Assembly (NCBI GenBank): GCA_002633005.1
Contig: NMRA01000015.1
Location: 1,021,598-1,085,597, forward strand
DNA length: 64,000 bases
Origin: Phoronis australis
Lineage: Eukaryota > Phoronida > Phoronidae
Direction of reading: 5' to 3'
Part shown: positions 46,160 to 59,100 of the stretch, in pieces
Position numbering within the stretch: position 1 is the first letter of the stretch
Layout: every line of letters starts with the position of its first letter
Notes under the pieces: model-generated
The model's database searches: none
Told to the model about the DNA's origin: nothing
What the model saw: the letters and a program-made list of their open reading frames with translations, nothing else
Translations under genes and position numbers: made by a program

Positions 46160-47098
46160 GAAGTAAGCATTCTCTGAAAGATTACAAGACATTATGAACA
46201 ATTTTTTCTGTCCCTGTAAATTATCGGCGATTAATTTTTACCCAATGCCAAGTTTAAAAGATGACTGTAGTAAAAAATAATGCAGCAGTAAACCGGTTCT
46301 AACATACAAATAAAACTCACATTTGCCCGAGTTGAGCTCCAAACAAAAGCTGATTCACATTTTATTGTAAAAACACTTATGCTGACAGCAATCTCTGATT
46401 GGCTGATATGTCAGTGGTTGATAGGGCATCGACAGTCACTGCTTATCATATATTTCTGCTCCATATTGCGGCGTTGAGTGGATAGAGTTTACATCGCGTT
46501 TTATCAATGTTTCACCGATTTTTATTATTTACTGTTTGCCAGTGTAGTAAAAAGTTCTCCATGCCTTTTTGTATGGCACCTAGTTGTTCAAACTCTGCGA
46601 AAAAGGTATCGTCAAAGAGGGCGGACATAGGATACCATCCGTTGCCCTTGCCTTGGTACAAGCTGTATGCTAAAGTAATTCCCTTTAATAAGCAAACTTG
46701 GAGTCAATGTCTTTTCAGTTTACAAAAAAGTAAGTGTTGAAGCAAGCTTTCTCTCGCAGATTACAATAAACTGTAAACACAATTCCTGTTCTTGAGACTA
46801 CTCTAACACATTAGCAATCGTCTTCATCTACATAATTCCAAATTTAACCAGTACTTAAAACAGTACGGGGTTTCACATTTTCAGTTTTATAAGAATTTCA
46901 ATACCTTTAATGAGACACTTTCATAGACAAAAATGAAATCCTCGAGTTGGGCCCATTCTTTTTGGAAAGTTCAGGGGGTCACAGAAAACAAGTTCACCAA
47001 GTTAGTGCAGGTGTACCGGCGTCTCTGGAGATGATGTATGTTACAACGAAAATGGTGGATAGTTTTTAAAGATTTAAAAATAAGAATGTGACTTTGCT
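46160..47098. repeat. Direct duplication III, copy 2
   Basis: Second copy of 45223-46158; continues into unique sequence at 47099. Confidence 0.9.
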
Positions 47099-47496
47099 TT
47101 AACAATATCTGCATGGACAGGTCTAAGTTTTTATTTTTTCCAACATACCACCAAATTACAATATAAAACATACTGTGTAAAGTTCACGCACAGCATCCCC
47201 GGGGCGTCGGTAAATGCACGTGCGGGGTCCGTTAAAGTTTCCTCAGCAGAACCGGGTGCAAATGCAGAAAAATTGCAAGAGTCATTTTCACAGTATTGAG
47301 TAGACTAAAAGTGGCCGTGCAGTGTAATAAAGAACGCTTAGCGATGGTGATCGTTTCTTTTGACACGAAGCTAGCACACCCCGTGAATAAGGGGCCGGCC
47401 GGGGGTTCACTAATCCGCAGGCGTGTACTAAAAATTGTTAAGAAACCGTTTGCGAGTGTCAGGTCTGTTAATTCCCAACGACCCCCTTGTTTTCCA

Positions 47497-48513
47497 TAGG
47501 CGGATTTAGGGGGCGGGCAGGGGTACGGACCCCGGGCCAGGGGTCCGCCCCTCCCCTTGGCTACCACAAAAAATAAAATAGCAAGAGCGTAAGGAAATGT
47601 TGAGTTTATTAATTAACCCCGGTAATTAACATTATACGGCTGAAACAAGATTTAAGTGTGTGCAGTTTTAGTGTGTTTGGGGGGGGGGCTGAGATCCAAT
47701 TTCAAGTGTCAAATTCGGAACACGGCGCAATCGTAACGGAACTATGGCTATGTATAGGCGCTCCTGCGACATCTCAGGCGACCGGCAGGGCGTTACGCGC
47801 TACAACTCTGCTTCCGTCGTCTGCTTCACTGTGCAATGAAGAAAATTACTTCATTTTTTAAAGAAAATGGAATCTGAGTGATGATGAAAAAGCAAAAGCT
47901 GCTGGTAAGATGTGAATTTTAATCGAAACCTTAGTGAATCTCTCAGAAACTCATAATTCTCTCTTTTTCAAACCTTAACTTAAGACGATTTCCAAAGCAA
48001 TCGCGTCATTAATGCCTACACACAAAAACGGATTTGGTCTTTTGGGCAATTGAAGACCATTATATCATAAATATAACAAATTTGTTACGAACTGATTGCA
48101 CAAAGTATAAAAAGTGTTATAGCATTATAAAAAGAAGTAGGTTTCGTGCGCAAACGCTGTGGACCATAAACAAGTAGGTCTCTTAGTATCAAAATTACGA
48201 GTGGAATCGAGGTGGTGCAGTGATAACGCACGCGCGCTCTATCCGCCAGGTCGTGAATTCGAGTCTGTGGTAATTGCAGTTTTTCAAGTTTGACCCGTTC
48301 TCCGTATTTTTTTCCTTGGATGATACTTTAGGAATCAAGAAAAATGCTTGATTATTAGAGGAAAAACAGAAAAATTTTCCTGGGTGGGAGAGGGGTTTGC
48401 CCCAATCCCGACCTCCCCCCATTCGGTGCTTTGCACATCTACAATCGTGCTTTGCGCAAATGTTTACATACAAAACGTTGGCCCCCCCTTGTGATATCCT
48501 AGATCCGCCACTG
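47497..48513. mobile_element. Possible hAT-like element termini around 1 kb of sequence
   Basis: The right end reads CCTAGATCCGCCACTG, the inverse of CAGTGGCGGATCTAGG, a terminus of the kind seen in many hAT elements, preceded by a C-run. At the left CATAGGCGGATTTAGGGGGC gives a partial match (GGCGGATYTAGG). The two ends may belong to one decayed element or to two different ones. A tRNA-like SINE is embedded at 48205. No transposase frame seen. Confidence 0.4.
48205..48285 (+). mobile_element. tRNA-derived SINE head
   Basis: A-box region GGTGGTGCAGTGATAACG (48211-48228) and B-box region GGTCGTGAATTCGAGTCT (48249-48266) at tRNA-like spacing. It is not followed by a foldable acceptor stem. Confidence 0.55.
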
Positions 48514-49407
48514 GTTTTCAGAGTAGATTTTCGTGTAGGGGTTGAGGCCAATGCAGCACGGGGACTTTTACGGGAACGAAATGAAAATTTAGAGGCCCTC
48601 ATTGGCACCCAGCACGGGTCCTGCAAGACTTGATGGAAAAGTACCGCCTACCCGAATTTTGGTATTCATGCCTGCACGGGCACCCCTTGTCAATATGAGT
48701 GACTCTCCGGCCCCTCCCGGAGTGAGCGGGTCTGAATCCGGGCCATTTTGTATTAACCAGGAAACCCGGCAGGAACGAGAACTACAGCTGGGTGGCGTCC
48801 ACCGGGGTTTCTACAAACTATAGGAGCAGTTGGTGGTCGTCGCGGGTAACTAGCTTTCCTCATTAAGAGGACAAACAATTGGATTTTGACTGAAAACATG
48901 ACTCAAAAGATTAGCCAAATCCCTATTTATACAGGCAGACTGTCCACACCGTGGCATAGTATGAGCAGGTACGAATACGGTTGGTCGTCAAAGTTGGCGA
49001 GCTCATGGATGCTCATGACTGAGAGCGCCGGGTTAACTTATCTCTCGCTTTCAAAAAGAAGAAAACTCACCAACGTTCTGATAGACACGGAGAAAACTGA
49101 ATCCTAGATTTATGGAGTTTTATTTTCTCATTTACTTATCAGTTGACAAATTATTTCAAACCATCCTTCCCTTGCCTAAAGTGTATTTTTTTCTAAAAAA
49201 TATTATCACATCTTGATATTGACTGAATTGGACTGCAACCCGGACCTGTCGGCCGGTGAGTGCACTAAGGTCTTAAAACGAGTCGGGTACAGACCAGAAA
49301 AAGCTTGTGTTCTTGCGGCGCCTTGTCACACGCACCACCTTGAACGAAATCCCCCAAAACAACTAAGGGCCTCGGCCTCATCTCTGACCGATAGATGTCT
49401 CTGCAAT

Positions 49408-49421
49408 TCAAGATGGCTGCG
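49408..49421 (+). promoter_or_regulatory. YY1-like promoter motif, possible DIS3L2 transcription start area
   Basis: TCAAGATGGCTGCG matches the CAAGATGGCNGC motif common just downstream of animal transcription starts. The ATG in it opens only ten codons, so it would be 5' UTR. It lies 0.75 kb upstream of the first DIS3L2 coding exon, which has an acceptor-like CACAG before it. Confidence 0.3.
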
Positions 49422-50155
49422 TCCTGTTGTTGCAAGTTGTGTTGAAATTATTTTTTCCCAGTGAGTCAGAGAATAGTTATAGAAGTTTTCCAGCAAGCTG
49501 TAGCATCAGTGGTTTTTCTCATATAGATTTTCAAGTTCGGATTGTGCTTTATAAACTGTTCTGTTAAACATAGGTCTGTTATATCTCTAACTGTTCAACT
49601 GTTCACACTTCTCAATCTCAAGCCTTGGATTGTTGGCACTAAGACTAAGTCAAAGATACTAAATTATAACAGTTTAGCAAACACATTTCTAACTAAAGGT
49701 AAGTAAAAGTAAGCAAGTAAGTAAGTAAAACTTTATTTCGACTGGGTATGGTGAACAGCAAATAATCATTAACATATGGTAGTGAGTCAACGAGAAATAA
49801 GGTGTATATGCAAGACAGGTAGAATATAAAACATATGTATAAACAGATGGTACAAAACATTTGGTTAATATGTACAATGTAATGTACTATAAGCTACCTA
49901 TACATTTTACAATAACAAGGCTAATGCTACACACCTAATGCATAATTGGAATGACACTCAACGTGTTGATTAGCCTCAGCTAAATCTAACAAAAATATGT
50001 CAAGGTCCGAGGTAGCCATAATTTGGCATTCTGATGGGACACAGAACTGAGACCACAGGGAAAGTATTGACCAGTGAGTCACTGTTCATTGCCAGCCATT
50101 TAGATGTTCAGCCTACTCATCTGTAACAGTTTCAGCACAGGCAACAGATATTGTA

Positions 50156-53100
50156 ATGGCGGAGAGCCATCCAGAACTGAGTGTTAGAGATGAGTCAGAG
50201 CCAGTGATCCTGAAGTGTCAAGCAGAATGTGATATCCAACAGGCTGAATGTGATCTCGGTGAGGGCATTTTTGTCAATGTTAGTTGTCGCTAATTACTGT
50301 GTTGATTGCTATGTTGAATATACAGTGAGTACGGATAATTGCTCTCGCTTTGACTGCCCTCTTTGATGTGTGAGGTCCCAGGTTCAAAATTTGGCTGGAA
50401 AAATGGAGATTTTTTATTACTAGCACTCAGAAATGGTACAGTGTGTAGTCACATTGTGTTAGTCTCAAACCTAGGGCCTCGTGCGTCGAAGGGGCTATAA
50501 ATTGCTGCTACTAAACAGCAATCAAAAGTTGTTAATTGCGACAAAAGGCAGGTTTGCAGCCACTCAGTAGTGTAACTAGTCAACCAAACAACAATAACCC
50601 TTAGTCAAATGAATAAGAGTGGTCTTTATATTTCTACACTCACTGAACATTATCTTCTACAGAGCTGGGAGCTGGGATTTCAAAAATAGGGCCTCCAAAT
50701 GGGTTTCCTATTTCTCAGGTCATCCATGACCAATAACTCGTGACAGGGTTTTTTATGACCCCAAGTAAAATTACTGTTACAGTGTGCAATGTTACTATGG
50801 AGACATGAGTCTGCAGTGAAGGTTTTTGTGTCTTACATCATTTCTAAACCAATTTTCGTATTGTGTACTGGCCAGAGCTGCTAATTCAGTACTGGCCAGA
50901 GCTGCTGCTACCAAGTTAGGAGAGAAACCCATGCTTACTGGCTCACTTGGACTTCCAAATACTGAACAGGGCGTTCTAGCTGGGGTGTCTAACTTTGAAT
51001 TCAGGTGCCCATTTGGACTCCCAGGACACATTCTACTTAAAGGCCTGCCTGGAAATTGAATCCGCAGCTCCCCTTTTGTGAGACTTAAAGTGCAATTGTG
51101 GGAATTAAATATATAATCTTTTAAATAAATCTACGTCTGATTTAGGATCCATGGCTGCATCAGGTGGAGCAAGACCAAAGACAAAGAAATCTGTTGCTAA
51201 AATGTTGGAAGAGTCAGTGTCTAGACAAAAGGATGGTGCATTGGTAGTGAGTACTTCATCAAGGCAAGAGTTTTATGTACAACCATGTGCAATGGATGAA
51301 ATAGCTCTTGAATAAGCTTAGTGGGCCAATCTCCTTTTTCAACATTGAATTCCAATCTTGAAAAACCTTACTTTTTGTTTGGTAACCGTTGCAATGTCAT
51401 CAGTTCAGTTCGGCATACTGATTGTGTGATATTGTCAGTGTGCAATATTGTCAGTGTGCAATATTGTCAGTGTGTGCTATTGTCAGTGTGTGATATTGTC
51501 AGTGTGTGCTATTGTCAGTCAGTCAGTGGAATGTGCTTTTCTGATTCATGGATTCAGCTGCAATAGTCAGGAGCGAAACTTACAGGGAGCTATGTAGTGT
51601 TACAGAGAGCTATGTTAGTATTACGGGTAGCTATGTAGTGTTAGGGGGAGCTTTATAGTGTTATGGGGAGCTATATAGTGTTACGGGGAGCTATGTAGTG
51701 TTACAGGGAGTGTGTAATGTTACGGGGAGCTATGTAGTGTTACAAGCCCTCCTCCATTATTGTTGATTTGTATGGCATAGGGCGAATTATTGGGCAAGCA
51801 GATAACAAAATAAAGCTCACTTAAAAGTTATTTTCCAGAAATTTCATGACATAAAATTGTTCTTTTCTGTCATATTGTTTCCGAACTGAATAACTTGTTG
51901 TGTAATTTGTAGTGCATGATACTGAAAAAAATGTTGACCGTCATTGTGCTGGGTGGAAGTGTATCAACCAATTTGTAAGGGTTCTAGGCTCTAAGGGAAA
52001 TCAGTGGGTCATACCCTCTTCCAATGTCAAAAACACCAGTTTCATTTCTGACGGCAGTGTTCATTCTCTGTAGAACCCCTCTATAGTCGTGGATGAACCA
52101 CCTGTGAATGACGACTGTGACAAATCAAACGTGCAGAAGAAGAAAAAGAAGAGGCATCGTGGAAATAGGAAGCGTGTTGAGAAGGAGCAGGAGACTGGCC
52201 AGGATAACCAAGTGACAAGTTTGAAGAGATTAGCAAAGGGTGTTGTTGGTGTGTTGTCTACGTTCTGTCATTCTGAACCAAGGTTTAAGTTTAGTAGAGC
52301 AAATAATGCACCCAAGGTTCCCACGGAACTGGAAAATATTAAATGCCTTCGAGTAAGATGTGGAGACCCGCATCAACAGATAATGAAGAAATGCTCTATT
52401 TCTAGGTGTGGATTTTTGTGTCCAACAAATTTAAAGTCCTGTTTAACTGTCTAAGTATTCTGGGAGATAAAAGGTGTTTATTTTTATGTTTTGAACACAG
52501 GAGAGTATTAGGAAGACCTTCATCAATTTTATGTGCCTGAGGGCTGTGTGTATACTGTTAATTTTGTGCACCTGATTGATGTGTGTTTACTTTGAACTTT
52601 GTACTTTCACCACTGTCAAAATCATATTCAAATTTGGCGAACCAATCATTTCACCTGTTTAAAAAAGCTATTTGGATAGTATTGATTGATCATCTTAGTT
52701 TGTTGTCGATTCTGTCACCTTTGCTGTGCTTGATAACGTTCTCTAAGAATCTGTTATGACTGATGCAGAATGACCCAGTTGAGCGAAGTGACCTTCAAAA
52801 GACTGTCTTTGAATTGGTGGCCACAGGTTTATCACTACAGTTTTTACCTCTCCCAAGAGCACTATTATAGCGATTGTGTTGTAATGAGTTCTCGTTTTGT
52901 TCACCAATCATCTAAATTGGGCAAAGCTCATTTACCAAAATTAGCTGTGATCAATTTGGGACGAAGAATTGTCACAACTTTCACTTTTCACTACGGCTTA
53001 CTTGTGAACAGGGTGAAAAAATGACACACGTCACTCTCGACTTTTCCGTGCAACTGTAAATTTTTTTATTTTTATTTAATACAGTTTTTGCTTGAACTTC

Positions 53101-56100
53101 TTTGTAGACCATCTTGTCCTGGAACGCCATTTTCACAGTGACAGTGAGATTGATCACAAAACAAAAGAGCGTCGCACCAGGCACAGTAGTGAGCATTTGA
53201 CGGTTGAATACGATAAGGTAATATTTCATCCCAGTTTCTTGATGTGTTCTTTTACAATTTTGCTAAAACATTCTGTGGCGCATTCTCCTTCACTGAGAAT
53301 TTATACCTTGGCCACTGTGGTGGTCTACATAGTGATCTCATTTCTGGTTGCAGGTCAGTCTGAATACTTATTATTTATTTTAACTTCGCTAGTCTCTCAC
53401 ATTTAACTGCAAAAATACCGTTTCTTTATTTTCAATACAACTGCATTGATTTGCTTACACAGATAATTCGATGAAAGGTCTATTTGCACTGACCTCTATA
53501 TTGTTGCATCATGTTTGGTTGGCCATTTCTCACCTGATGATGGGTGGAGAAATTGCTGACTGAAATGTTGTACAAACTGACTAAACATGAATTACTTAAT
53601 TCTACAAGTTCACTACATCAAAACTGTTTCAGGAAGTCACTGTTTACTTAATTGCTTTTGCTATAAATTTTGACGAAATTAAATTATACTTGTCCAACAA
53701 ATTTTGTACTTAAAGCTGCACTTGGCCCTGTTTAGCTGGCTAAAAATGAAAATGGAATTTTAAAAGCCTTTTACTACATAAAACTGGTTCCAATATCCCT
53801 TACTATGACAAGATGATATTCCCATTACCAAAAAGAACATCGGAACCATCAGTGACTCAAGAAAATGCTTCAAAATTTATTGGGGTTGGCCAACCCTAAA
53901 ATTGTGAATTCGAAAATGTCACATGTATTACCTGGGTCTTGAGTAGGTAACGGTAATATAATGCAATCTTGGTAAGGAATGTTATGAGACATATTTTGTG
54001 ATAGTGAAAGGTATTGAATGCTAGTGGATACTGATAATTGTTGCACCATGTAGAGTAATGTGACTGACATTCCAGTCCAGACTTGTAGCACTGAATAATC
54101 TACTGGATACTGATAACTGTTGTACTGAATTGTTTGTCTTTGTTAGTGATGTATGGATGTCTACGTATGTCAATACAATACTTTCATTGTCCTTTTATTT
54201 AACAGCTGAATAAATCCACACAAACATTATTTTCTAAGAAATTTTTTACGTTTAATTCAGTAACTTCAAAGGTCCTCAACAGATTTTCATAAAATTTTAA
54301 ATATAGGCATTTATTGGTGTGATGACACTATCTTTCTGTTTTTGGATGGAATCGAGGTATTTTGCACCACCTAGTGGCCATTTTTTGCTGTTTTCAAGTC
54401 TTGTTTTTGGTGTCCACCCCTGTATCAACCAAATCATTTGAAAATTGGCATATATGTTCTCAGTGTGAAGATGACCTTTGATGATGGTGACTGACTACTG
54501 TGGTAGTTTTGTTTTGAACCCATAGTTGTATCTCCTAAACCCACTGCAGAATCTTTACTAAATTTAGTAAGTGTATTTATATGAAGATAACAACAGACGG
54601 CGACGACTTTCAGGCAGATCCAACGGACACTGTGCCCACTAGTGGCAATTTCATTTCATTCTGTTTTCCTTTGTTTCTCTGAAGTTCCTTGACAAAGTGA
54701 AATATGGCATGTTCCTGTTTTTGAATGGATTGTATGTTTTTGCGCCATCTAGTGGCCATTTTTATGCTACAAATAAATAACCGTAAAAGCACACCATTTG
54801 CAATGCATTTGTGGGCGCATTTCAATGCTCCGCGTTGCTCTTGTTATGTTTGCATCTGTACCTTCAAAGGTCCTCAACCGATTTTCATGAAATTCAGCAC
54901 ATAGGCATCCATTAATGAGGTGACACTATCCTCCCGTTTTCAGATGGATTCGAGGTATTTTGCACCACCTAGTGACCATTTTTACTGTTTTCAAGTCTGT
55001 TTTTTAGTGTCCGTCCATCCATCAACCGAACCACTCTAAGGATGATTGTGAAAATTAGCATGTATGTTCTTACTATGAAGAGGAGGCTTGACGATGATTT
55101 TCCGACGACTTTGACTACTGTGGCGCCTCCTAGTGGCAGTTTTGTTTGTTTTTGCACCCTTGGCTATATCACCTAAACGCTCTGCAGGATCTTTATTAAA
55201 TGTAACAAATGTGTTTATATGCAGAAGTTAACAACTGAAGATGATGATTGTCAGATGAGTCTGACTAACACTGCCCCCTAGTGGCAATTTCATTTTTTCT
55301 GTTTTCCTCTGTTTCTCTGAAGTTCCTTGACAATTTTCATGAAATTTGTTAAATAGCTTTCTTTTAAAGAAACGGTGACATTTTTCGGTTTTCAGATGGA
55401 TTCGACATATTTTGCTTCATCTATTGGCCATTTTCTGTGTTTTCTAATCTTTTTTTGCTGTCTGCCCTCTGTCATCCAAACCACTCTTAGGACGATTGTG
55501 AAAATTGGCATATATATTGTGAAGAGGACGGTTGAGCATGATTTTCTGACTTCAATTAATGTGGCGCCTCCTAGTGGCAGTTTTTTGAGCCCTTGAATGT
55601 ATCTCCTAAGCCCTTTGCAGAAGATGACAACTTTCAGGCGGATCCGATGAACCTTTGTCCACTTGAGGCAATTTCATTTTTTCCGTATTACTAAAGTTTC
55701 TTGATGGATTTTCATGAAATGTGCTATATAGCTTTCTGTTAAAAAACAGTGACATTTTCCAGTTTTTTGATGGATTCCAAATATTTTGCACTATCTAGTG
55801 GCCATTTTTATGATGCAAATAAACACCCTAGAAGCACACCTTTGCTTTTGTTTATTTTCCCTTGAAGATGTACTCGGAAACATGCTTCTTGATGTTAGCT
55901 GTAGATTTAGCAACTGGACAAAATCGGATTAAAAAAATACTTCTCTTAGGAATGTCTCTTGAGGCTACCTGTTTTTATAAAATATCATTTTCTAAGAAAT
56001 TCCTTGTCTTTTGAGTCTCTTATGTCAAGTTTATTTGTTTTTGCGTTGGACGCTTTCTTGAGTGACCTTATTGACTAATTATTATAGCACTCCTAGACTT

Positions 56101-59100
56101 ATCAGCCACTTTTGACACTGTTGGTAGTTCTACATGTATTCTAAAGTCCTTACTCTTTAATAAGTATTAAAAATATTTTTCTACTGGTTGTGTTACTGTT
56201 AGGGTTAAACATCAGTAGTGCCCGCGCAAACTGAAAGTAATTGGGCAAAATGACCTGGAATTCCAATCGTGACCCCCTGAGAGCAAGTGAAATTCATCAA
56301 TCACAGTAGTCGCTTCTTATGAATGGTAGTCTACTGATAAGCTAACGAGGGAAAAAGTAATTAGTAAGGTAACATTGTTGTCAGGGCTAGCCAACGGAAT
56401 TATGTTTGATTGCTTTCGGCGTGCATTGTGTGACTGTATTAATTCCCTCCTTGGCTATGTATTGGCCTGTGTTCATATTCACCGAATGTGTCTCGAATGT
56501 GTCTCGAGTATACAATAACTATTCTTTGTCATGACCCCATTCTGTATGCTGTGTATCTGGAGTAGACAGGTTTTAGTTCTGTCAGTTACCGTGTGATTGA
56601 CATGACCCTTGAGGTCAGGCCAGTGATGACGTAGAACCATAGTCTGGAACGTTTTCCAGCCTAGTATATGTTTGTAAACTGATTGGGTAGATTCAGGAAG
56701 TTTTAGAATGTGCTAGAACATTGTGATAGACTATAAGTACCTAGACACGTGGTTAGTGAGCATCAGTTGCGTGGAGTTAATATTAATGGTAATGTTTGAG
56801 TTACTGTTAAAGGCAAAGGCAACACTGTTTCATGTCTTTTTTAGCAAAAGTAAGGTTCGTTGGTTATCCCAGACGTATTTTCCTCTTAATTACAGCTTTT
56901 CGTAATTTAATTAATTATTCGTTCTCTTCTCCGGAAGTGACGTTTTGGGAGGCAAGCATTTCGCGTCAATTTCTTTTCTTATAGCCTGACTGTGAGAGCT
57001 GCCGAGTCAGTCATTGTTCTGTCTCAGATGTGATAAGTTTGGCCGTCGTTTGCTATTGTTTACGAGTCAGTCAACATGCCACACTGTTGCTGCGTACGGG
57101 GATGTACTCATTATCGTCTCACGGACAGAGGAACTACTGTCCCATTTGCCCGGCCGAGTGTACCGAGACACTCCCACCGGATAGTGACCTGAGCACACAA
57201 ACTGCTTACATCCCGCCATGTGTCTCCCTCGCCAGCCACCTGGCACCTTCTAAATAGCTCCAATACTTTAGACAAGTCCACAATAAACTTATCAAAGTTT
57301 GGCTCACCGATATGTTCATTGAACGACAAACTGTACTCTTCACTGACTGGACCTGTATTCACTCCCACTACTCAACATCGCAGCAGGGCTGCTTACAGGC
57401 TTTGGGCCATAATGAGTACATCCCGGTACGCAGCAACAGTGTGGCATGTTGACTGACTCGTAAACAAAAGCAAACAACGACCGAACTTATCACAACCCAG
57501 GTAGATCAATGACTGACTCGACAGCTCTCATAGTCCGACTATATGAAAAGAAATTGGTGCGAAATGCTTGCCTCCCAAAACATCACTTCCGGAGTAGAGA
57601 ACCAATATTTAATTAAATTACGAAAAGCTGTTATTGAGTTGAAAATATGTCTGGGATAACCAAGAATCTTATTTTTGCTAAAAATGACATGCAAAAAGGT
57701 TGCCTTCGCCTTAAAGAATGAGTCAACAGAGAGTCAGGTTCAGAAACAACAGGTTATTGAATCATGTTTAGATAATCTGTGGATCTTGTTTTATGTATAT
57801 TGTGGTCCTTATATTTACTTTGTGTGTTTGTAGGTGAAGATGACATCTCAACAAAGAGGGAAGTATCAAACTGGCCAAGGAAGGAACCAACACTCAGGTA
57901 ACATAATTTGCCGTTATTACTTTTCAATGCAGTTCATTTTTTCCACGTAGTGAGTGACAAAGACATATTCCTTCATTCACTTCTACAGACACACAAAGAC
58001 AAGAAAGACTATCATTCGAATCCAAGTATTTACTGTTATTCTCTGCAAGTGTGGTAAAGTCTACATCTACTGGATGCTCCATTACCACTGCAGCTAGTCA
58101 TCACTTCTGACAAAGAAACATGCGCAAGTTTTGAAACGTTATTACTACATGGTGTAAACATAAGAGGAATTTTCACTTTCACAAAGACATATTCCACTGA
58201 TGTTTTGCCCATGATATCACAAAAAAACCAATACAATGGAATCTGTCATATTGATCCAGTTTACCATGTTTTGATTAAAAGTAGCAAACTTGGTAATAGT
58301 CACTTACAGGCATCTTGCATTTTTAGAACCAGTTTTCTCCTCTGAAGAGCAGGCATCAAACTGGTTCTCAAAATCTAAGACTCTTGTAAGTGACTATTGC
58401 GGCAAACTCTGCAGTTGGAATAGCTTAAATTCTGTTTGGAAGTTATTTTGTTTCTAATTAAACCTTCTATAAGCCTACCCTCGGTGAAAAAAATTGATTT
58501 AGATGATGTAATGTTATAAACTGGTTTTGATCATTTTGTTGCTTACCCAGATAAGAGATTTCCGAGCTTGAAAATAACTTGCAGGCCGTTATTGACTTGA
58601 GACTATGCTCGGTTTGTTGGCTTGTCATGCAAGGTCATTTTGTATACCGACTCTGGTCTCGGGCACCATACCCAGAAGTCACACTCCTCAATAGAGGGCA
58701 CCACTTTCATTATAGGAGGTGGTCTTAATCAAAAGCTAGTTCCTTCAACAGAAGGCGCAGTTTGTACCAGGTTTAGTAAATTTCCCAAGTTTCTGCTTAT
58801 TTTTAGGAAGCTACAGAGGTAGACAGAACTCTGGCATGGCTGGAAATAATTCAGGAACCCCAAGAGGGAAACAACAACGACAGGCAGGGGTAGGTTGGGG
58901 GAGGTGGTTGATTAGAAATAAACTTATTATTGTCCCAGAGGCAATATGTTTCACAATAATTGTAGTCATTTGAAAACAGTTATAGGAAATGGAATGCTGT
59001 GCTTCAAATATTACAATCAAATATAATATTGATTGGTTTTTAAAAGAAAATAAATCAAACAATGCTGAAAGGATATTGCTGTGGGGAAAATATTGGACTA

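Larger units (their letters stand above)
47099..50155. other. Intergenic region upstream of DIS3L2
   Basis: Holds TE-like debris (above), a (TAAG)n run at 49696-49727, and a YY1-like word near 49408. The frames here are short and unsupported. Missing 5' exons of the ankyrin gene (minus) could lie here but I could not identify them. Confidence 0.5.

Noticed and set aside
45570-46740. Duplicated 76-77 codon gene
   Set aside because: The frame occurs twice only because the surrounding 0.94 kb is duplicated at an N; no homology or splice support.
48195-48626. 143-codon minus-strand gene
   Set aside because: It crosses the SINE head and a transposon terminus, so it is repeat-derived.
50340-50400. 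Another tRNA-derived SINE
   Set aside because: A GGTTCAAAAT word resembles a B box, but there is no convincing A box at the right distance.
52353-52454. Extension of DIS3L2 exon 3 to the downstream stop
   Set aside because: A GTAAGA donor at 52353 and the phase of the following exons give a continuous frame; reading on ends in a stop.
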